A stretch of 29,996 bases of DNA from an uncultured Alphaproteobacteria bacterium (GTDB lineage Bacteria; Pseudomonadota; Alphaproteobacteria; Caulobacterales; Hyphomonadaceae): positions 1-29,996 of the forward strand of contig CAIKXW010000320.1 in NCBI GenBank assembly GCA_903831485.1. The letters are read 5' to 3'. Positions 1 to 8,230 of the stretch are shown here, in pieces (position 1 is the stretch's first letter; the number at the start of each line of letters is the position of its first letter). The notes under the pieces are model-generated. The model saw only the letters and a list, made by a program, of their open reading frames with translations, made no database searches and was not told the origin of the DNA. Made by a program: the position numbers and the translations under genes.

Positions 1-258
1 ATTGGTACGGCTGTTCTGAGAGACTTCCTGTTGCAGCCGCTGGCCTTCCATGCCGGCCACCTGTTCGGGATTCAGGAAGAGGGGGAGGGACGCGTTGTTG
101 CGCTCCAGCGTGGTGATGCTCGAATTGGTCCACATGCCCTGGAGGTCGGGGCGGCCATCAGGCGTGCGTGGAGGCTGGTAGGCCTGTGCGAGTACGGCGG
201 GCGCAAGCGCCGCAAACGCCGCCGCACAGAGAAGATTCCGAAAGACCGTCGCGCGCAT
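1..258 (-). CDS. Secreted hypothetical protein, N-terminal part (runs off the window edge)
   Basis: Eighty-six codons are visible, reading from an ATG at 258-256 to the window edge without a stop. A GGAG Shine-Dalgarno sits about 8 bases before the ATG. The first 25 residues are a clear Sec signal peptide (short basic start, Ala/Leu-rich core, ending near VLAQA). The mature part opens with PPRTPDGRPDLQGMW, then a stretch TTLERNN. I recall this opening from a large family of exported proteins of unknown function common in alphaproteobacteria and acidobacteria (a TADGxPDLQGxW-type start). No catalytic motif is visible in the part available. It is divergent from the TonB-dependent receptor at 825. 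The function is unknown; only the export signal is well supported. Confidence 0.8.
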   Translation of the reverse strand, partial: MRATVFRNLLCAAAFAALAPAVLAQAYQPPRTPDGRPDLQGMWTNSSITTLERNNASLPLFLNPEQVAGMEGQRLQQEVSQNSRTN

Positions 259-824
259 TATCTGTCTCCACCAATGATCACAAGCTATGCGCCGCGCGGC
301 AGTGTGGAAAGCGCCGACTTCGCGCGCCGCGCTATTAGCCCATCCGTGCAGCAAGTCGCGCCTCAACTTCGGGCGGCGTGTGGAATCCTGATCGACCTTC
401 AGGCAAATGCGCGCAGGAATTGCGCATATGGTCGTGGGAGGCGCCGGACGCGCCGTTGTCGTGGCGGCACATTGAGCAATCACGCTCAAGCGATCATCAC
501 GCAACATGCTTAATCGCAACCAGGGGCGACGTTTGCGTCATGCGCGATGGTCGCATGATTCAAAGCTGTCATAATGCTTCAACGCGATAGGAAAAATTCG
601 CATCGGGCGGCTGCGTTCGCAGCTTCGCCCTGAAGCCCGTTGTGCCCGCAGAATCGCGGCGCCCGACATTCCGACAGGGACATGATTTTGCGCCCGTCCT
701 GTCGGGTTCGGCTTTCACCGTGCAGTTCGGAATGCGCTGATTGCCTCAACAAGAAACGGCCCTCCACCCAAAAAAGTCCGGGACGGAAACAGAGGAGAAT
801 TCGGAACACACGGGGACCAACAGG
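259..824. other. 566-base non-coding interval with four dyads
   Basis: This stretch lies between two divergent genes and holds no convincing coding frame; the open frames here lack good ribosome sites and recognisable protein content. It contains four inverted repeats: 472-489 (6-base arms, TTGAGC), 538-558 (7-base perfect arms, TCATGCG, 7-base loop), 605-630 (GGGCG...CTGCG against CGCAG...CGCCC, interrupted), and 671-705 (8-base perfect arms CCGACAGG/CCTGTCGG, 19-base spacer). The last is about 120 bases before the receptor start and could be an operator or leader structure. I saw no clear promoter or Fur box. Confidence 0.5.
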
Positions 825-3521
825 ATGAAGACCAAGCTTCTCTATTCAGGCATTATCGGCGCAGTCGTGGGGGCGGCGCTGATGGGGGGTGGCGCCGCCT
901 GGGCGCAGAGCGCGCCAGATACTGGCGCCGAAGAACAACCGACAGACAAGAACGACATTGTCATCGTGACCGGGACGCGCACGGCCGGCCGCAGCATGGC
1001 CGACTCCCCCGTGCCGGTGGATGTGCTGACCGAGGAGGCGATCGAGGATATCTCCTTCACAGACACCCAGGACGTGCTGAGAACCCTGGTCCCGTCATTC
1101 ACGACCGCCCGCCAGCCGATCTCGGACGGCGCAACCTTCATTCGTCCCGCTTCGCTCCGCGGCCTGTCGTCCGACAAGACGCTGGTCCTGGTGAACTCCA
1201 AGCGCCGCCATCGCGCCGCGCTGGTGAACACCGGCGGTTCAGGCACGCAGGGGCCTGACGTCTCCACCATCCCGGCATCCGCCCTCAAGACCATCGAGGT
1301 CCTGCGCGACGGCGCCGCCGCGCAGTACGGCTCCGACGCAATCGCGGGCGTCATCAACTTCATCCTGAAGGACGCTCCAGAAGGTGGGGAGATCACCTTC
1401 CAGACTGGCTCATACTACGAGAACGACGGCGAGGATCTGATGATCGCCGGCAATCTCGGCCTTGCCATCGGCGACGCCGGCTTCATCAACATCAGCGTCG
1501 AGGGCACCAGCGCGCAGCCGACCCATCGCGGACAGGAATGGCGTACGCAAGCAGCTGATCCCGGCAATTTCGGCGGCCAGAGCTCGTTCGATGTACCCAC
1601 CTTCCTCGCGGCGAACCCGCAATATGCGTACCTGTTCGGCTCGGGCGAGGACTTCGACTCATCCAACGTCCAGATCTGGGGTCAGCCGGAGACCGAGGCG
1701 TTCCGCAGCTTCATCAACGCTGGCTACACGCTCTCGGACACGATGGAACTTTACGCCTTCGCGAACTACTCGAACTCGACTGCGGACGGCGACTTCAACT
1801 ATCGCTCGCCGATTGCCGGCGTCCACCAGAACCGTATCCGCCTGCAGAATGGCTCGATCTTCCAGTTCGTGAACAACTACCCTGCGGGCCGTACGCCCCG
1901 CTTCGGCGGCAATGTCGTCGACTACTCGCTGACCGGCGGTATCCGCGGCCGGTTCACAGATGATCTCAGCTACGACTTCTCGGGCAGGTACGGCAAGAAC
2001 ACGATCTATTACTCGCTGTGGAACACGATCAACCCGTCGCTGGGCAACGTCTCACCGACCACCTTCCACCCCGGCGACCTGGTGTCCGACGAGTTGGGCG
2101 TCAATGCCGATTTCAACTATACCGTGCCCAAGGACATGTTCGCCGTGCCGCTCGATATCGGCTTCGGCGTCGAGTATCGCGACGAAGGCTACGAGATCGT
2201 GGCGGGCGATGAAGCGTCCTACATTGCGGGTCCTTACGGCCTCCAGGACCCCTGGAACTTCTGCTCCAACGAAACAGCTGTCGGCGCCAGGACCCCGACC
2301 GCTGCGGGTCTCGCGGTCATTGCGACGGGCTCGACGCTCAACTGCGCCCTGGCCAGTGACCCGGTCTACACCCAGAACGCGGTCGGTTCGGACGGCTTCC
2401 CCGGTTATCCGCCGGCCTTCTCCGAAGCGTCCAGCCGCGACAGCTACGCCGGCTATGTCGATTTTGCGTCCGACATCACGGACTACCTGTTCGTCGATTT
2501 CGCGATGCGCTTCGAGAACTATTCAGACTTCGGCGAAACGTTCGACTACAAGCTGGCCGGCCGCTGGAAGGTGCTCGAGGATCTCAACATTCGCGGCTCG
2601 ATCGGCACAGGCTTCCGTGCGCCGACGCCCGGACAGCTGGGTACAACCAACGTCTCCACCGTCTTCGGCGGCGGCGGCGAGCCGATCGCGCAGGGACTCT
2701 TCCCGGCGACGAACCCGGTCTCCGCCTTCCTTGGCGCACGCGAACTTCAGCCCGAGAAATCAGACAACTACTCGCTGGGCGCGACGGGCTCATTCGCCGG
2801 CTTCGACATCACGGTCGACCTCTACAGGATCGATATTGCCGACCAGTTCTATGCGGTCAGCCCGATCACCGTGACGCCCGCCATTCGCACAGCCCTTCTT
2901 GCTGCGAACGTTCCGGGCGCCGCAACGATCGGACAGGTGTCGTTCTTCCAGAACGCCTTCGATTCCGAAACCTTCGGCGTCGACGTCGTCGTCAGCTACG
3001 ACGCTGACTGGGGCGACATGGGCATGACGAACTTCACGGCCAGCGCGAACTACAACGACTACCAGATCGCCAGCGTGAACATCGCCAACGCCAACGGAAC
3101 GCCGCTGTTCGACGCCGAGTCGATCTACGACTTCGAGCACGGGCAGGCGAAGACCCGCGGTATCTTTACCGCGACCCACATGATCGGCCCCTGGACCTTC
3201 ATGGGCCGCGCCAACTACTACGGTCCGTACAACGTCTCGAACTGTGTTCCCAACAACTGCACGCCCGCCAACCTGGCGGCCGGTAACACACGGTTTGAAG
3301 TCCAGGAACTCCAGTCCGAAGTCCTGTTCGACCTCGAAGCCCAATACGCGTTCAGCGACGATCTCACGGTCGCCGTCGGCGCGCGGAACGTGTTCGAAGA
3401 ATATCCGGACGAGGGCGAGTTCCGCCTGCGCGAGACCTCGAACGGCCGGATTTACCGGTCCGACTCGATCGTCGACTGGCAGGGCGGCTTCTACTACGGC
3501 AAGATCAAGTATTCCTTCTAA
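825..3521 (+). CDS. TonB-dependent outer-membrane receptor
   Basis: The protein of 898 residues is an outer-membrane active-transport channel driven by TonB. Residues 1-29 are a signal peptide ending AAWAQS. The segment around residues 46-50 (DIVIVTG) is where a TonB box would lie and leads into the plug. The plug domain spans about 55-180 and has the conserved LRDGAAAQYGSDAIAGVINF block. A long aromatic-rich 22-strand-type barrel follows and ends in KIKYSF with the usual C-terminal Phe. There is no N-terminal STN signalling domain, so it is not a FecA-type transducer. I chose the ATG at 825 because it gives the signal peptide; the upstream in-frame TTG at 741 adds 28 residues before it. The local Shine-Dalgarno is weak (CAGG directly before ATG). 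The substrate is not evident. A strong hairpin follows the stop, so it is probably monocistronic. The TonB motor at 13275-17363 could power it. Confidence 0.93.
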   Translation: MKTKLLYSGIIGAVVGAALMGGGAAWAQSAPDTGAEEQPTDKNDIVIVTGTRTAGRSMADSPVPVDVLTEEAIEDISFTDTQDVLRTLVPSFTTARQPISDGATFIRPASLRGLSSDKTLVLVNSKRRHRAALVNTGGSGTQGPDVSTIPASALKTIEVLRDGAAAQYGSDAIAGVINFILKDAPEGGEITFQTGSYYENDGEDLMIAGNLGLAIGDAGFINISVEGTSAQPTHRGQEWRTQAADPGNFGGQSSFDVPTFLAANPQYAYLFGSGEDFDSSNVQIWGQPETEAFRSFINAGYTLSDTMELYAFANYSNSTADGDFNYRSPIAGVHQNRIRLQNGSIFQFVNNYPAGRTPRFGGNVVDYSLTGGIRGRFTDDLSYDFSGRYGKNTIYYSLWNTINPSLGNVSPTTFHPGDLVSDELGVNADFNYTVPKDMFAVPLDIGFGVEYRDEGYEIVAGDEASYIAGPYGLQDPWNFCSNETAVGARTPTAAGLAVIATGSTLNCALASDPVYTQNAVGSDGFPGYPPAFSEASSRDSYAGYVDFASDITDYLFVDFAMRFENYSDFGETFDYKLAGRWKVLEDLNIRGSIGTGFRAPTPGQLGTTNVSTVFGGGGEPIAQGLFPATNPVSAFLGARELQPEKSDNYSLGATGSFAGFDITVDLYRIDIADQFYAVSPITVTPAIRTALLAANVPGAATIGQVSFFQNAFDSETFGVDVVVSYDADWGDMGMTNFTASANYNDYQIASVNIANANGTPLFDAESIYDFEHGQAKTRGIFTATHMIGPWTFMGRANYYGPYNVSNCVPNNCTPANLAAGNTRFEVQELQSEVLFDLEAQYAFSDDLTVAVGARNVFEEYPDEGEFRLRETSNGRIYRSDSIVDWQGGFYYGKIKYSF

Positions 3522-3530
3522 CCAGACGGC

Positions 3531-3564
3531 CCCACGCGGGAGGCGCGCATTCCTCCCGCGTGGG
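3531..3564. terminator. Hairpin downstream of the receptor gene
   Basis: A perfect 13-base inverted repeat (CCCACGCGGGAGG and its complement) flanks an 8-base loop, beginning 10 bases after the receptor stop codon. There is no T-tract, so it could be a weak intrinsic terminator or a 3' end stabiliser. Confidence 0.65.
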
Positions 3565-3757
3565 CGCCAGACGGGCGCTGGCGCTGCAATAGGCGGCGCC
3601 ATGCGTGTTTCGTGCAGAGACGGGCCACGACTGCCTTGCCCGCGCTAAGGGCAGGCGCGAAGTCGCAAGCGTTCCAGCCGGAAAAACGATTCCAGTCCGG
3701 CGGAATGATCTGTTCCGAAGCGCCGGCTCCGGAAGCAATCCAGTGGCGTTGAGATAC

Positions 3758-4633
3758 ATGGCCGATTTTGCCTCGCAGCAGGACTGGTTGGGACAGATGT
3801 TCCAGCAGTATGGCCTGCTCGTCCTGTCCATGCTGGCGGCAGGGCTGTTTGCCGGATTCGTCGCGGGCATGTTCGGCATTGGCGGCGGTTTTGTCGTCGT
3901 GCCCGCGCTCGCCGCCGTGCTGACGGTGCTGCCGCATCAGGGCGGCGACGAGCACATCATGCATGTGGCGATCGGCACATCGCTCGCCACGATTTTCTTT
4001 ACGTCGCTTAGATCCGTGCAGGCACATGCCAAGCGGGGCGCTGTCGACTGGAACATCCTCAAAGGCTGGCTGCCCTGGGTGGTGGCGGGCGTCATAGGCG
4101 GCGTGGCGCTGACCAGCTTCATGGATGACAACCAGCTGAAGATCGTCTTCGGGATTTTCCTGATCCCGCTCGGTCTGCAGTTCGTCTTCCAGATTCTCGG
4201 CCGCAAGACGAAGTCGGAGGAGAACATGCCGAAAGGCCCTGCGCGTGCAGCGCTCGGCTCGGGCCTCGGCGCGTTTTCATCTCTGCTCGGCATCGGCGGT
4301 GGAACCCCCGCCGTGCTGATCATGACGATGAGCGGCGTGAACATGCACCGCGCCGTGGCGACCGCCGCCGGCTTCGGCACGATCATCGCCGTGCCTGGCG
4401 CTATCGGCAGCATGATCGCCGGCATCGGCGCGCCAGGCCTGCCAACAGGCTCAGTCGGCTTCGTCAACCTGATCGCGCTCGCCGCCATCGTGGCGATGAG
4501 CATCTGGACAGCGCCGCTCGGCGCGGCGGCAGCGCACAAGCTCGATCCCGTAAAGCTCAAGCGCGTATTCGGCGTCTACCTGCTGCTGACGTCGGCGTTC
4601 ATGCTGAAGGACCTGGTGCCGGGGTTGGCTTGA
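3758..4633 (+). CDS. TauE/SafE family sulfite/anion exporter-type permease
   Basis: This is an integral inner-membrane protein of 291 residues, the usual size for the TauE/SafE (COG0730) family, whose members move sulfur-containing or organic anions. It shows the two-repeat architecture. The first half has GMFGIGGGFVVVPAL after the first membrane helix, and the second half has SLLGIGGGTPAVLIM, the paired glycine-rich signatures. About eight hydrophobic segments are visible, with a cytoplasmic basic linker (GRKTKSEENMPKG) between halves. I prefer the ATG at 3758; in-frame extensions to 3605 add 51 residues of non-membrane character, and TTG 3749 or GTG 3743 are possible alternatives. It converges on the M19 peptidase with 30 bases between stops. 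The substrate cannot be told from sequence, and no sulfur-metabolism genes adjoin it. Confidence 0.88.
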   Translation: MADFASQQDWLGQMFQQYGLLVLSMLAAGLFAGFVAGMFGIGGGFVVVPALAAVLTVLPHQGGDEHIMHVAIGTSLATIFFTSLRSVQAHAKRGAVDWNILKGWLPWVVAGVIGGVALTSFMDDNQLKIVFGIFLIPLGLQFVFQILGRKTKSEENMPKGPARAALGSGLGAFSSLLGIGGGTPAVLIMTMSGVNMHRAVATAAGFGTIIAVPGAIGSMIAGIGAPGLPTGSVGFVNLIALAAIVAMSIWTAPLGAAAAHKLDPVKLKRVFGVYLLLTSAFMLKDLVPGLA

Positions 4634-4663
4634 CGCGTTGAGACGTCGCTGAGCCCGTCCCCG

Positions 4664-5917
4664 CTACTTGCCCAGGCTCGCCTTGTGGTCCTCGGCCGCC
4701 TTCAGCAGGCGAATGACATTGCCGCTCCACATCTTCTGGAGGTCGGCTTCGGTATAGCCTTCCTTCAGCAGGCGCTCGGTAATCTTGGGCAGGGCAGTGA
4801 TGTCGCGGAAGCCGTCGAGGCCCCCGCCGCCATCCCAGTCGGCGCCGAAGCCGACATGGTCCACGCCCACGAGTTTGATCGTGTAGAGCACCTGCTGCAT
4901 GTAGTCCTCGAACGTGGCGCGGTTCTCGGGGAACTGGCGGTCGAGGGCGTTGAGTTCGTCGAGATACTGTTCGTAACGCGCACTCTCCAGCTGGTTCGGG
5001 TTGCCCCATTTGGTGCGCAGCGCCGCCATCGCATCGGTGCGCTCCTTGGTCTGCGGCAGCGGCTTGATGAATGAGCCGAGCGCATTCATGTGAATGACGC
5101 CGCCCTTGGCCGCCATCTTCTTCAGCAGCGCATCGGGGGCATTGCGCGGATGCTCGTTGAGATGGTCCGCGCCGTGGTGCGAGAGGATGATCGGCGTCGC
5201 CGACAGGTCGATCATCTGGTCGATTGCGGCGTCCGAGGAATGGCTGCCGTCGAGCACGATGCCGAGTTCGTTGGCGCGTTTGACGTAGTCCCGGCCCATC
5301 GGCGACAGGCCGCCCCAATTCACGGGAGGGTTAGGTCCGGGGTTTGTCGAGTCGGCCAGCTGGTTGCTGCCATTGTGCACAGGCCCCGCCATGCGCACGC
5401 CGAGCTTGTAGAAGGTGTCGAGCAGGGAGATGTCTTCGCCCACCTCATAGGAATTCTCGATCGAAATGTAGACGATCTTCTTGCCGCTGGCGTTGATGCG
5501 GGCCGCGTCTGCCGACGTCAGCGCGAGTTCGAATTTGTCTGGATTTGCGGCGACCATCTTGTGGATCGACATCGCGCGGATCAGCGCCGCATCCCGGACA
5601 TCGCGATAGCCTTCCGGCGTCAGCGGGCCCTGGCCCATATAGATGACCCAGAAACCGCCATCTAGACCGCCCTCAACCATGCGCGGGTAATCGACCTGCG
5701 TTCCATCCCGCTCGACGTCGTGGCGCTCCATGATGTCGTAGCCGCGCACCGTGTCGAAGAAGGCTGGCGTGTCGAGGTGCGTGTCCAGCGCCATCAGGCG
5801 GTTGTGGATCGCCCAGGCTTCTGCGCTGACGCCCGCAGGGGCGGGGGTCATGGTCGAGCAGCCGGCCAGCGCGGTCGCGCCGATGAGGGCCAGTTTCAGC
5901 CGGGAGAAGTGCGCCAT
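4664..5917 (-). CDS. Membrane dipeptidase (peptidase M19), lipoprotein
   Basis: The 417-residue zinc dipeptidase is of the renal dipeptidase family and hydrolyses dipeptides, often including D-amino-acid ones. The N-terminus is a lipoprotein signal with lipobox LAGC, placing the lipidated Cys at residue 20, so the enzyme is envelope-anchored in the periplasm. Family metal-site motifs are present: DTHLD (His47, Asp49), the bridging Glu in SIENSY, and His residues in the GPVHNGSNQ, DGSHSS and LSHHGADH segments, followed by VGFGADWDG near the C-terminus. Length is normal for the family. The ATG at 5917 gives the complete lipoprotein signal, so I accept it. It is transcribed divergently from the PepSY operon across a 244-base gap that contains a Fur-like palindrome. 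Identity is secure; substrate preference is not. Confidence 0.93.
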   Translation of the reverse strand: MAHFSRLKLALIGATALAGCSTMTPAPAGVSAEAWAIHNRLMALDTHLDTPAFFDTVRGYDIMERHDVERDGTQVDYPRMVEGGLDGGFWVIYMGQGPLTPEGYRDVRDAALIRAMSIHKMVAANPDKFELALTSADAARINASGKKIVYISIENSYEVGEDISLLDTFYKLGVRMAGPVHNGSNQLADSTNPGPNPPVNWGGLSPMGRDYVKRANELGIVLDGSHSSDAAIDQMIDLSATPIILSHHGADHLNEHPRNAPDALLKKMAAKGGVIHMNALGSFIKPLPQTKERTDAMAALRTKWGNPNQLESARYEQYLDELNALDRQFPENRATFEDYMQQVLYTIKLVGVDHVGFGADWDGGGGLDGFRDITALPKITERLLKEGYTEADLQKMWSGNVIRLLKAAEDHKASLGK

Positions 5918-6045
5918 CGATGTCTCTTGGGTTCAGGAGGGTAGTGTCCGGGCCACCATGCATGCCCGCCCGCCAGCCTCAAGGGCGGGAGGGGCGCAGT
6001 CTGGTCGGATGCTCAAAAGCCGGTCGCGACTGTGTTTTCCTGCTC

Positions 6046-6072
6046 AATTGCAAATGAGAATGGGTTGCAATT
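6046..6072 (+). promoter_or_regulatory. Fur-like palindrome upstream of the PepSY/ApbE operon
   Basis: Perfect 8-base arms (AATTGCAA and TTGCAATT) flank an 11-base centre containing ATGAGAAT. The run TTGCAAATGAGAAT closely resembles the left half of many proteobacterial Fur boxes. It lies about 90 bases before the first operon gene. The position and the iron-linked gene content support Fur control, but the right half does not match the Fur consensus well, so this is a candidate only. Confidence 0.55.
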
Positions 6073-6161
6073 AGGTGGCCGTTCGCGTAAGCCCCGGCTC
6101 AACAAAGCGCCGCTGGGGCGCCGACAGGGAATGGCGCCGAAAACGGCCGCCGGGATCCGGG

Positions 6162-6866
6162 ATGGCCGAAGGCTCGGACAGCTCAACACGTCTGATCGGC
6201 GAGGCCGAGAGGCTGGCCGCCGAGAAGGCCGCAGCCAAGGCCCACAAGGCCAAGGTGCGCCGGCTGTTCTGGATGACCCAGGCCCGCGTATGGCACTGGA
6301 TCACGGGCGCGGCGACGCTGGTCGGGATGCTCCTGTTCGCAATCACTGGCATCACGCTGAACCATGCGGGCCAGATCGAAAGCCAGCCGGTTGTGGTCGA
6401 ACGGACGGCCGTCATGCCGCCGGAGATTCTCGTCCAACTCGGTCAGGCGCCGGCAGAAGGCGAGACGGCGATCCTGCCCGCGCCGGTGGCGGAATGGCTG
6501 ACGAAGGAGATTGGCGCGCCGGTGTCGCGCCGGACCGGCGAGTGGTCCGAGAGCGAAGTCTATGTCGGCATGCCGAAGCCCGGCGGCGACGCCTGGCTGT
6601 CGATCGACCGCGAGACGGGCGATGTGATCTACGAGAACACCGATCGCGGCGCGATCTCGTGGTTGAACGATCTTCACAAAGGCAGGAACACGGGCCCGGT
6701 GTGGTTCTGGTTCCTCGACATCTTCTCGATCGCGGCCATCCTGTTCTGCATAACCGGACTGGTGCTGTTGTGGATGCATGCTCCGCGGCGGGCGCCGACC
6801 TGGTTCGTCGTCGGCGCTGGTCTGATCATTCCGGCGCTCATCGCCGTTTTCCTCGTTCACGTCTGA
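6162..6866 (+). CDS. PepSY-associated transmembrane protein
   Basis: A 234-residue inner-membrane protein with three membrane helices (about 46-66, 181-206 and 213-234) and a periplasmic PepSY-like domain between the first two. Histidines typical of the PepSY_TM family are visible: His45 (VWHW), His68 (LNHAG), His172 (LNDLHKGR) and His206 (WMHAP). In the family such His pairs bind heme b and pass electrons across the membrane. The N-terminal 35 residues form a charged, helical cytoplasmic tail. I prefer the ATG at 6162; a GTG at 6075 would add 29 basic residues. It is the first gene of a four-gene operon (12 bases to the next). Inferred role: moving reducing power to the flavinylated periplasmic partner encoded next door. 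Confidence 0.85.
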   Translation: MAEGSDSSTRLIGEAERLAAEKAAAKAHKAKVRRLFWMTQARVWHWITGAATLVGMLLFAITGITLNHAGQIESQPVVVERTAVMPPEILVQLGQAPAEGETAILPAPVAEWLTKEIGAPVSRRTGEWSESEVYVGMPKPGGDAWLSIDRETGDVIYENTDRGAISWLNDLHKGRNTGPVWFWFLDIFSIAAILFCITGLVLLWMHAPRRAPTWFVVGAGLIIPALIAVFLVHV

Positions 6867-6878
6867 GGTCGAGTTTTG

Positions 6879-7391
6879 ATGCGCACGATTCTGATGCTTG
6901 CGGCTCCGGTGGCGATGGCGGGCGTAGCGCATGCCGGCACACTTGAAATCTCAGTGGAGATTCCGAAGCTCAACGTCGCCGAGTATCACCGGCCCTACAT
7001 CGCCATCTGGATCGAGGATGCGAGCGGCAAGGTCGCGGCCAACCTGTCGGTCTGGTACGATGTCGACCTCAAGGACCAGGAAGGCGAGAAGTGGCTGAAG
7101 GACATCCGCCAGTGGTGGCGAAGGTCGGGCCGCAATCTCGAACTTCCGATGGACGGCGTCTCCAGCCCGACCAAGCCTCCGGGCAAGAACAGCATGAAGT
7201 TCGACACCGCCAAGGGCCCTATCGCGATGCTTCCGCCGGGCGAGTACAAGATCATCGTCGAGGCCAGCCGCGAAGTCGGCGGCAAGGAGCTGGTCGAGAT
7301 TCCGTTCAAATGGGCGCCCGGCGGCGAGGCGCAAGGCGCGGCCCAGGGCAGGGAAGAGCTCGGCGCGGTCACACTCAAGCTGACCAAGTAA
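6879..7391 (+). CDS. DUF2271 periplasmic protein, probable flavinylated partner
   Basis: A 170-residue exported protein. Residues 1-20 are a signal peptide ending AHAG. The mature part has the features I associate with DUF2271: a beta-rich start (LEISVEIP), HRPYIAIWIEDASGK, a tryptophan-marked block SVWYD, and WLKDIRQWWRRSG. Residues 92-98 read DGVSSPT followed by KPPG. This sits where a D-x-x-S/T-G-A-T ApbE flavinylation motif is expected, with Ser and Pro in place of Gly and Ala, so Thr98 is the candidate FMN-linked residue. The TTG at 6876 directly before ATG 6879 is also in frame; ATG is preferred, with GAGG and GAG upstream. It lies between the PepSY protein and DUF4198 in the operon. 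That the protein carries FMN is inference. Confidence 0.82.
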   Translation: MRTILMLAAPVAMAGVAHAGTLEISVEIPKLNVAEYHRPYIAIWIEDASGKVAANLSVWYDVDLKDQEGEKWLKDIRQWWRRSGRNLELPMDGVSSPTKPPGKNSMKFDTAKGPIAMLPPGEYKIIVEASREVGGKELVEIPFKWAPGGEAQGAAQGREELGAVTLKLTK

Positions 7392-7423
7392 GTCAGCCCA
7401 TTTCGATCGTCCGGAGAGACCAG

Positions 7424-8230
7424 ATGACCTTCGCCAAACGCCTTGTGATCGCAGCTGCTGCGGCATCGCTGATGGTCGGCGCAGCCCACGCGCACCGCGC
7501 CTGGATCCTGCCGTCGACCACGGTCGTCTCGGGCGACAAGGCGTGGGTCACGATCGATGGCGCGATCTCGAACAACCTCTTCTTCCCCGACCATCGCCCG
7601 ATGCAGATCGAAGCAATCGCGATCACAGCGCCCGATGGCTCCACTGTGAAACCCTCGAACGCGACTGTCGGCCAGTACCGCACGACGTTCGATCTCGAGT
7701 TGAAGCAGAAGGGCACGTACCGCATCGCCCAGGCCAATTCGGGTGTCAGCGCATCGTGGAAGGAAGGCGCCGAGACCAGGCGCTGGCGCGGCACGATGCA
7801 GGACTACATCGCGCAGGGCATCGACAAGAAGCCGGGCGTCGAGCTGATAGCCACGAGCCGCCGCGTCGAGACGTTCGTGACCAACGGGGCGCCGACGCTG
7901 CTGAAGGCAAGCGGCAAGGGCCTCGAACTCGGCGGCGCGACGCATCCGAACGATCTCTATTCGGGCGAAGAGGCGACGTTCATCCTGACCGACAATGGCA
8001 AGCCGGCCGCGAACGTCGAGGTGTCGGTGATCCAGGGCGGCGATCGCTATCGCGACGAGCCGGGCGAGCTGAAGCTGAAAACCGGCGCGGATGGGTCGCT
8101 GAAGCTGAAGTTCGACAACGCCGGCATGTACTGGCTCGAGGCTGAATCCGCCGGCACGACGACGATGGAAGGCAAGACGCTGAAATCGCAGTCGACCTAT
8201 GTGGCCGTGCTGGAAGTTCTGCCGGGGTAA
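7424..8230 (+). CDS. DUF4198 periplasmic protein
   Basis: A 268-residue exported protein with a clear signal peptide (cleavage near AHA-HRAW). The start of the mature chain, HRAWILPSTTVVSGD, then AWVTIDGAISNNLFFPDH, is the characteristic opening of DUF4198 (CbiK/NikM-like, COG5266). In that group the N-terminal His-containing segment is thought to bind metal. The C-terminal half forms an Ig-like fold with DLYSGEEATFILTDNGKPAANVEVSV. The ATG at 7424 follows GGAGAGACCAG, a good Shine-Dalgarno, and produces the signal peptide. The gene begins 32 bases after DUF2271 and ends overlapping the ApbE start (TAATG). Its place in an apparently Fur-controlled operon suggests a periplasmic metal-related role, which is not demonstrated. 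Confidence 0.87.
   Translation: MTFAKRLVIAAAAASLMVGAAHAHRAWILPSTTVVSGDKAWVTIDGAISNNLFFPDHRPMQIEAIAITAPDGSTVKPSNATVGQYRTTFDLELKQKGTYRIAQANSGVSASWKEGAETRRWRGTMQDYIAQGIDKKPGVELIATSRRVETFVTNGAPTLLKASGKGLELGGATHPNDLYSGEEATFILTDNGKPAANVEVSVIQGGDRYRDEPGELKLKTGADGSLKLKFDNAGMYWLEAESAGTTTMEGKTLKSQSTYVAVLEVLPG

Noticed and set aside
3605..3757. A 51-residue N-terminal extension of the TauE/SafE permease
   Set aside because: The extension is basic and unlike the family, and would precede the first membrane helix without purpose. ATG 3758 gives a normal start.
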